From Micrococcaceae bacterium (GTDB taxonomy: Bacteria > Actinomycetota > Actinomycetes > Actinomycetales > Micrococcaceae), in assembly GCA_003486025.1 (NCBI GenBank), contig DNHA01000019.1:1-7943 (forward strand): a DNA stretch of 7,943 bases. Direction: 5' to 3'. The translations under genes and the position numbers were made by a program. The notes under the pieces were generated by a model. It was not told where the DNA came from and did not search any database. It was given only the letters and a program-made list of their open reading frames with translations. This document shows positions 5,373 through 7,943 of this stretch, in pieces; within the stretch, counting starts at the first letter, position 1; each line of letters starts with the position of its first letter.

Positions 5373-7091
5373 ATGACAACGTTTGAATACGCTACCGACG
5401 ACGTCAAGACGATTGCCCCATCTGTCGTGCCGAGGTCAAAGGGTCGTCTATTCGTCGACTACATCACGACGACTGACCACAAGAAGATCGGGTACATGTA
5501 CCTGATCACCTCGTTCATCATGTTCTGCATCGGCGGCGTCATGGCGCTGCTGATCCGTGCTGAGCTGTTCGAACCTGGCATGCAGATCCTGCAGACCAAG
5601 GAACAGTACAACCAGCTATTCACGATGCACGGCACCGTCATGCTGCTGATGTTCGCAACTCCGCTCTTCGCCGGTTTCGCCAACGTCATGATGCCTCTGC
5701 AAATCGGTTCCCCAGATGTGTCCTTCCCACGCCTCAACGCGTTGGCCTTCTGGTTCTTCTCCCTGGGTTCGACCATTGCACTCGCTGGCTACCTCACCCC
5801 TCAGGGTGCTGCTAGCTTCGGTTGGTTCGCTTACGCACCTCTGTCGAACACCACCTTCTCGCCGGGCGTCGGCGGAGACCTCTGGGTCTTCGGTCTTGCT
5901 CTGTCGGGCTTCGGTACCATTCTTGGTGCCGTCAACTTCATCACCACGATCATCTGTTTGCGCGCACCTGGCATGACCATGTGGCGTATGCCGATCTTCA
6001 CCTGGAACATCTTGATCACCTCGATCTTGGTTCTCATGGCTTTCCCACCGCTAGCAGCTGCGCTGTTCGCACTGGGTGCCGACCGGCGCTTCGGGGCACA
6101 TATCTTCGACCCGGACAATGGCGGTGCGGTCCTGTGGCAGCACCTGTTCTGGTTCTTCGGTCACCCTGAGGTCTACATCATTGCGCTGCCGTTCTTCGGT
6201 ATCGTCTCTGAAATCTTCCCGGTCTTCAGCCGCAAGCCGATCTTCGGTTACAAGGGTCTGGTCTTCGCGACCATCTCCATTGCTGCGCTTTCGGTTTCCG
6301 TCTGGGCTCACCACATGTACGTGACCGGCTCGGTGATGTTGCCATTCTTCGGCTTCATGACGATGCTGATCGCAGTGCCAACTGGTGTGAAGTTCTTCAA
6401 CTGGATCGGTACTCTGTGGCGAGGTTCGATTACCTTCGAAACCCCTATGCTGTGGAGCATCGGCTTCATGATCACCTTCCTGTTCGGTGGCCTGACCGGT
6501 ATTATCCTGTCGGCTCCGTCGCTTGACTTCCACGTTTCGGATACCTACTTCGTGGTCGCTCACTTCCACTACGTGGTCTTCGGTACCGTGGTGTTCGCAA
6601 TGTTCGCCGGATTCTACTTCTGGTGGCCAAAGTGGACCGGCAAGATGCTCAACGAGCGTTTGGGCAAGATCCACTTCTGGCTGCTGTTCATCGGCTTCCA
6701 CGGAACCTTCCTCATCCAGCACTGGTTGGGTGTTATGGGTATGCCACGTCGTTACGCTGACTACATGCCGGAAGATGGCTTCACCGCGATGAACCAGGTT
6801 TCGACCGTGTTCGCCTTCATCTTGGGTATGTCGATGATTCCGTTCTTCTGGAACGTCTGGGTTACCCACCGCAATGGCAAGATGGTTGAAGTTGATGATC
6901 CATGGGGCTTCGGCGCATCGCTGGAGTGGGCAACTTCTTGCCCACCACCACGTCACAACTTCCACTCGATTCCACGTATCCGTTCCGAGCGCCCAGCGCT
7001 TGATCTGCACCACCCAGAACTGAGTGGCCGTGCTACTCCTACTGCTGGTGCCGCAAAGATCTTCGGACCGGCTGACCAGAAGGACCTGTAA
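5373..7091 (+). CDS. ctaD: Cytochrome c oxidase subunit I (aa3 type)
   Basis: This is the catalytic heme-copper subunit. It reduces O2 to water and pumps protons, and is integral to the cytoplasmic membrane with about 12 helices. It has 572 residues, the usual length. Ligands seen: His86 (M-H-G-T, heme a) and His399 (heme a), His397 (heme a3), and CuB ligands His264, His313 and His314. Tyr268 in H-P-E-V-Y is the residue that cross-links to the CuB histidine. Glu266 in the same motif, Asp115 (G-S-P-D-x-x-F-P-R) and Lys340 (P-T-G-V-K) are the gating residue and D- and K-channel entry residues, marking an A1-type proton-pumping oxidase. The C-terminal [10 protein letters not shown] (521-530) is typical of actinobacterial CtaD. 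The gene lies 5 bp after ctaC, with GGGAGG (5355-5360) 12 nt before its ATG. Codon choice is strongly biased (TTC, ATC, GGC, CTG), suggesting high expression. Confidence 0.98.
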   Translation: MTTFEYATDDVKTIAPSVVPRSKGRLFVDYITTTDHKKIGYMYLITSFIMFCIGGVMALLIRAELFEPGMQILQTKEQYNQLFTMHGTVMLLMFATPLFAGFANVMMPLQIGSPDVSFPRLNALAFWFFSLGSTIALAGYLTPQGAASFGWFAYAPLSNTTFSPGVGGDLWVFGLALSGFGTILGAVNFITTIICLRAPGMTMWRMPIFTWNILITSILVLMAFPPLAAALFALGADRRFGAHIFDPDNGGAVLWQHLFWFFGHPEVYIIALPFFGIVSEIFPVFSRKPIFGYKGLVFATISIAALSVSVWAHHMYVTGSVMLPFFGFMTMLIAVPTGVKFFNWIGTLWRGSITFETPMLWSIGFMITFLFGGLTGIILSAPSLDFHVSDTYFVVAHFHYVVFGTVVFAMFAGFYFWWPKWTGKMLNERLGKIHFWLLFIGFHGTFLIQHWLGVMGMPRRYADYMPEDGFTAMNQVSTVFAFILGMSMIPFFWNVWVTHRNGKMVEVDDPWGFGASLEWATSCPPPRHNFHSIPRIRSERPALDLHHPELSGRATPTAGAAKIFGPADQKDL

Positions 7092-7093
7092 AG

Positions 7094-7495
7094 ATGAAAG
7101 TTGAATCCTGGATCTTCCTGGGTGGAATCTTCTTCTTCACCCCTATCGCGGTCGTCTACGGTTACATGACTAACTGGGATGAATGGGTTGGCCTGTTAGC
7201 ACTGCTGATGCTGGTTGGCTTGTCGGCCATGGTTGGCGGCTACCTGTACTTCACCGCAAAACGCGTTGGCCCTCGTCCCGAGGATCGTCTTGACGGCGAA
7301 ATCCACGAGAGCGCCGGCGATGTCGGACTCTTCGCACCGTGGAGCTGGTGGCCACTGGTTCTTGCCAGTGCCGCAGCAATCGGCTTCCTTGGCTTAGCCC
7401 TTGGATGGTGGGTTATGTTCATCGGTGTGGGACTGTGCGTTATCGGTCTTGTTGGCTGGGTTTACGAATACAGCCGCGGCGATCACGCTCACTAA
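7094..7495 (+). CDS. ctaF: Cytochrome c oxidase subunit IV, actinobacterial type
   Basis: This small membrane subunit of the aa3 oxidase is specific to actinobacteria and part of the bc1-aa3 supercomplex; its role is structural or in stability rather than catalytic. It has 133 residues with four hydrophobic segments at about 4-24, 31-54, 84-103 and 106-126. The loop after the second segment carries the family-type stretch P-E-D-R-L-D-G-E-I (62-70), then G-D-V-G-L-F-A-P-W-S-W-W-P-L (75-88). The ATG is 2 bp after the ctaD stop, with AAGGA (7080-7084) 9 nt upstream and inside the ctaD end, so it is surely cotranscribed and likely translationally coupled. It is the last gene of the operon, followed by a strong hairpin. 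Confidence 0.94.
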   Translation: MKVESWIFLGGIFFFTPIAVVYGYMTNWDEWVGLLALLMLVGLSAMVGGYLYFTAKRVGPRPEDRLDGEIHESAGDVGLFAPWSWWPLVLASAAAIGFLGLALGWWVMFIGVGLCVIGLVGWVYEYSRGDHAH

Positions 7496-7504
7496 GAAGT
7501 TCTC

Positions 7505-7548
7505 CTAACGGGGTGACAAGTTTTCACTTGTCACCCCGTTAGCATTTT
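7505..7548 (+). terminator. Rho-independent terminator closing the ctaCDF operon
   Basis: A perfect 17-bp stem, CTAACGGGGTGACAAGT (7505-7521) with its complement at 7526-7542, closes on a 4-nt TTTC loop and is followed by CATTTT. It starts 9 nt after the ctaF stop. The near-perfect symmetry could also let it act on transcription from the right. Confidence 0.9.
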
Positions 7549-7568
7549 AACTAGCACTTCCGTGTCCT

Positions 7569-7573
7569 AGGAG
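7569..7573 (+). promoter_or_regulatory. Ribosome binding site of the GntR-family gene
   Basis: AGGAG lies 6 nt before the ATG at 7580 and supports that start. The spacer between the ctaF terminator and this site is only about 20 bp and shows no clear promoter hexamers. Confidence 0.6.
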
Positions 7574-7579
7574 ACCCAC

Positions 7580-7943
7580 ATGCGCTACTCACCGACACCA
7601 CCGGTCACCGGCACGCTCGATGCCCAAAGCAAGACCAGCAAGTACCGGCAGATCCGTCACATCCTCAAAACGCACGCTCGCGAAGCGTGCAAGCCGGGGT
7701 ACAAACTCACGCCAGAACGCGAACTGGCCACTCACTTCGGAGTGGCTCGGAAAACTATCCGACAGGCCATTGACGCATTGGTAGACGAGCAGGTACTTAA
7801 GCGCGTGGTGGGCATTGGCACGTTCGTCGTTCCAGAAAAAATGGATCTGCGTGTGCGTCTGCACTCCTATTCAGAAGACATGATGCGCCGTGGCATGGTT
7901 CCGGACGCTCGCGTCCTCGAATTCGACGAGGTCAAGGCTTCCC
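7580..7943 (+). CDS. GntR-family transcriptional regulator (HutC/UTRA type), N-terminal part
   Basis: The reading frame stays open to the right edge and shows the first 121 residues. A winged helix-turn-helix of GntR type spans about 20-84: K-Y-R-Q-I at the start, L-T-P-E-R-E-L-A (43-50), F-G-V-A-R-K-T-I-R-Q-A-I-D-A-L (53-67) as the recognition helix region, and the wing G-I-G-T-F-V (78-83). The following L-H-S-Y-S-E-D-M-M-R-R-G (94-105) matches the opening of a UTRA ligand-binding domain, in the style of DasR/NagR regulators that respond to amino-sugar phosphates. That ligand is an inference from the subfamily; the binding pocket is outside the window. The gene is separated from ctaF by a strong terminator, so it is probably not part of the oxidase operon, and its target genes are not visible. 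Confidence 0.88.
   Translation, partial: MRYSPTPPVTGTLDAQSKTSKYRQIRHILKTHAREACKPGYKLTPERELATHFGVARKTIRQAIDALVDEQVLKRVVGIGTFVVPEKMDLRVRLHSYSEDMMRRGMVPDARVLEFDEVKAS

Noticed and set aside
6051..7013. A 320-codon open frame on the minus strand, antisense to ctaD.
   Set aside because: It lies entirely inside ctaD, whose ligands and length are complete. The peptide is rich in His, Glu, Asp and Arg with no recognisable domain, as expected from the reverse complement of strongly biased codons such as TTC, ATC and GTC. No ribosome site was identified.
5373..7495. Absence of ctaE (subunit III) read as a broken oxidase operon.
   Set aside because: In actinobacteria ctaE is normally in a separate cluster with qcrCAB, so the ctaC-ctaD-ctaF set is the expected arrangement.

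Overview
The window looks like ordinary chromosomal DNA from a moderately GC-rich actinobacterium, most likely of the family Micrococcaceae (Arthrobacter/Glutamicibacter type). This rests on family recognition, not on a search. The main clues are a DUF3043 membrane protein, a lipoprotein-type cytochrome oxidase subunit II (CtaC), the actinobacteria-specific four-helix oxidase subunit IV (CtaF), and an ErpA-like Fe-S carrier directly upstream of ctaC. I see no mobile element, CRISPR array, tRNA, rRNA or phage gene.

Layout. At the left edge (1-204, minus strand) is the N-terminal part of a probable alpha/beta hydrolase, divergent from pyrD (254-1318, plus strand; quinone-type dihydroorotate dehydrogenase of pyrimidine synthesis). 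pyrD ends in a hairpin with a 17-bp perfect stem. A gap of about 300 bp without an established gene follows (1374-1681). It holds a strong Shine-Dalgarno sequence before a 17-codon ORF with a Trp-Trp pair, an AT-rich patch with a TATAAT hexamer, and the terminator of the next gene. The DUF3043 gene (1682-2275, minus) is divergent from an M20 dipeptidase (2345-3754, plus), whose start codon lies just downstream of an actinobacterial-type -10 box and may be leaderless.

The right half is about respiration. An ErpA-type Fe-S cluster insertion protein (3889-4263) ends in a clear rho-independent terminator. The tight operon ctaC-ctaD-ctaF follows (about 4477-7495; gaps of 5 and 2 bp) and encodes subunits II, I and IV of the aa3-type cytochrome c oxidase. 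All ligand residues for CuA, heme a, heme a3 and CuB are present. Subunit III (ctaE) is absent, as expected for actinobacteria, where it usually lies with the qcr genes of the bc1 complex. The operon closes with another 17-bp perfect hairpin. The window ends inside a GntR/HutC-family regulator gene (7580 onward).

How the genes work together. CtaC takes electrons into CuA, CtaD reduces O2 and pumps protons, and CtaF is a small structural subunit. ErpA could supply clusters to respiratory Fe-S proteins, and PyrD feeds electrons into the same quinone pool. I found no convincing undescribed system. The points most worth a second look are the orphan WW mini-ORF and AT-rich patch between pyrD and the DUF3043 gene, and the two competing start sites of ctaC, one of which can be masked by a hairpin.
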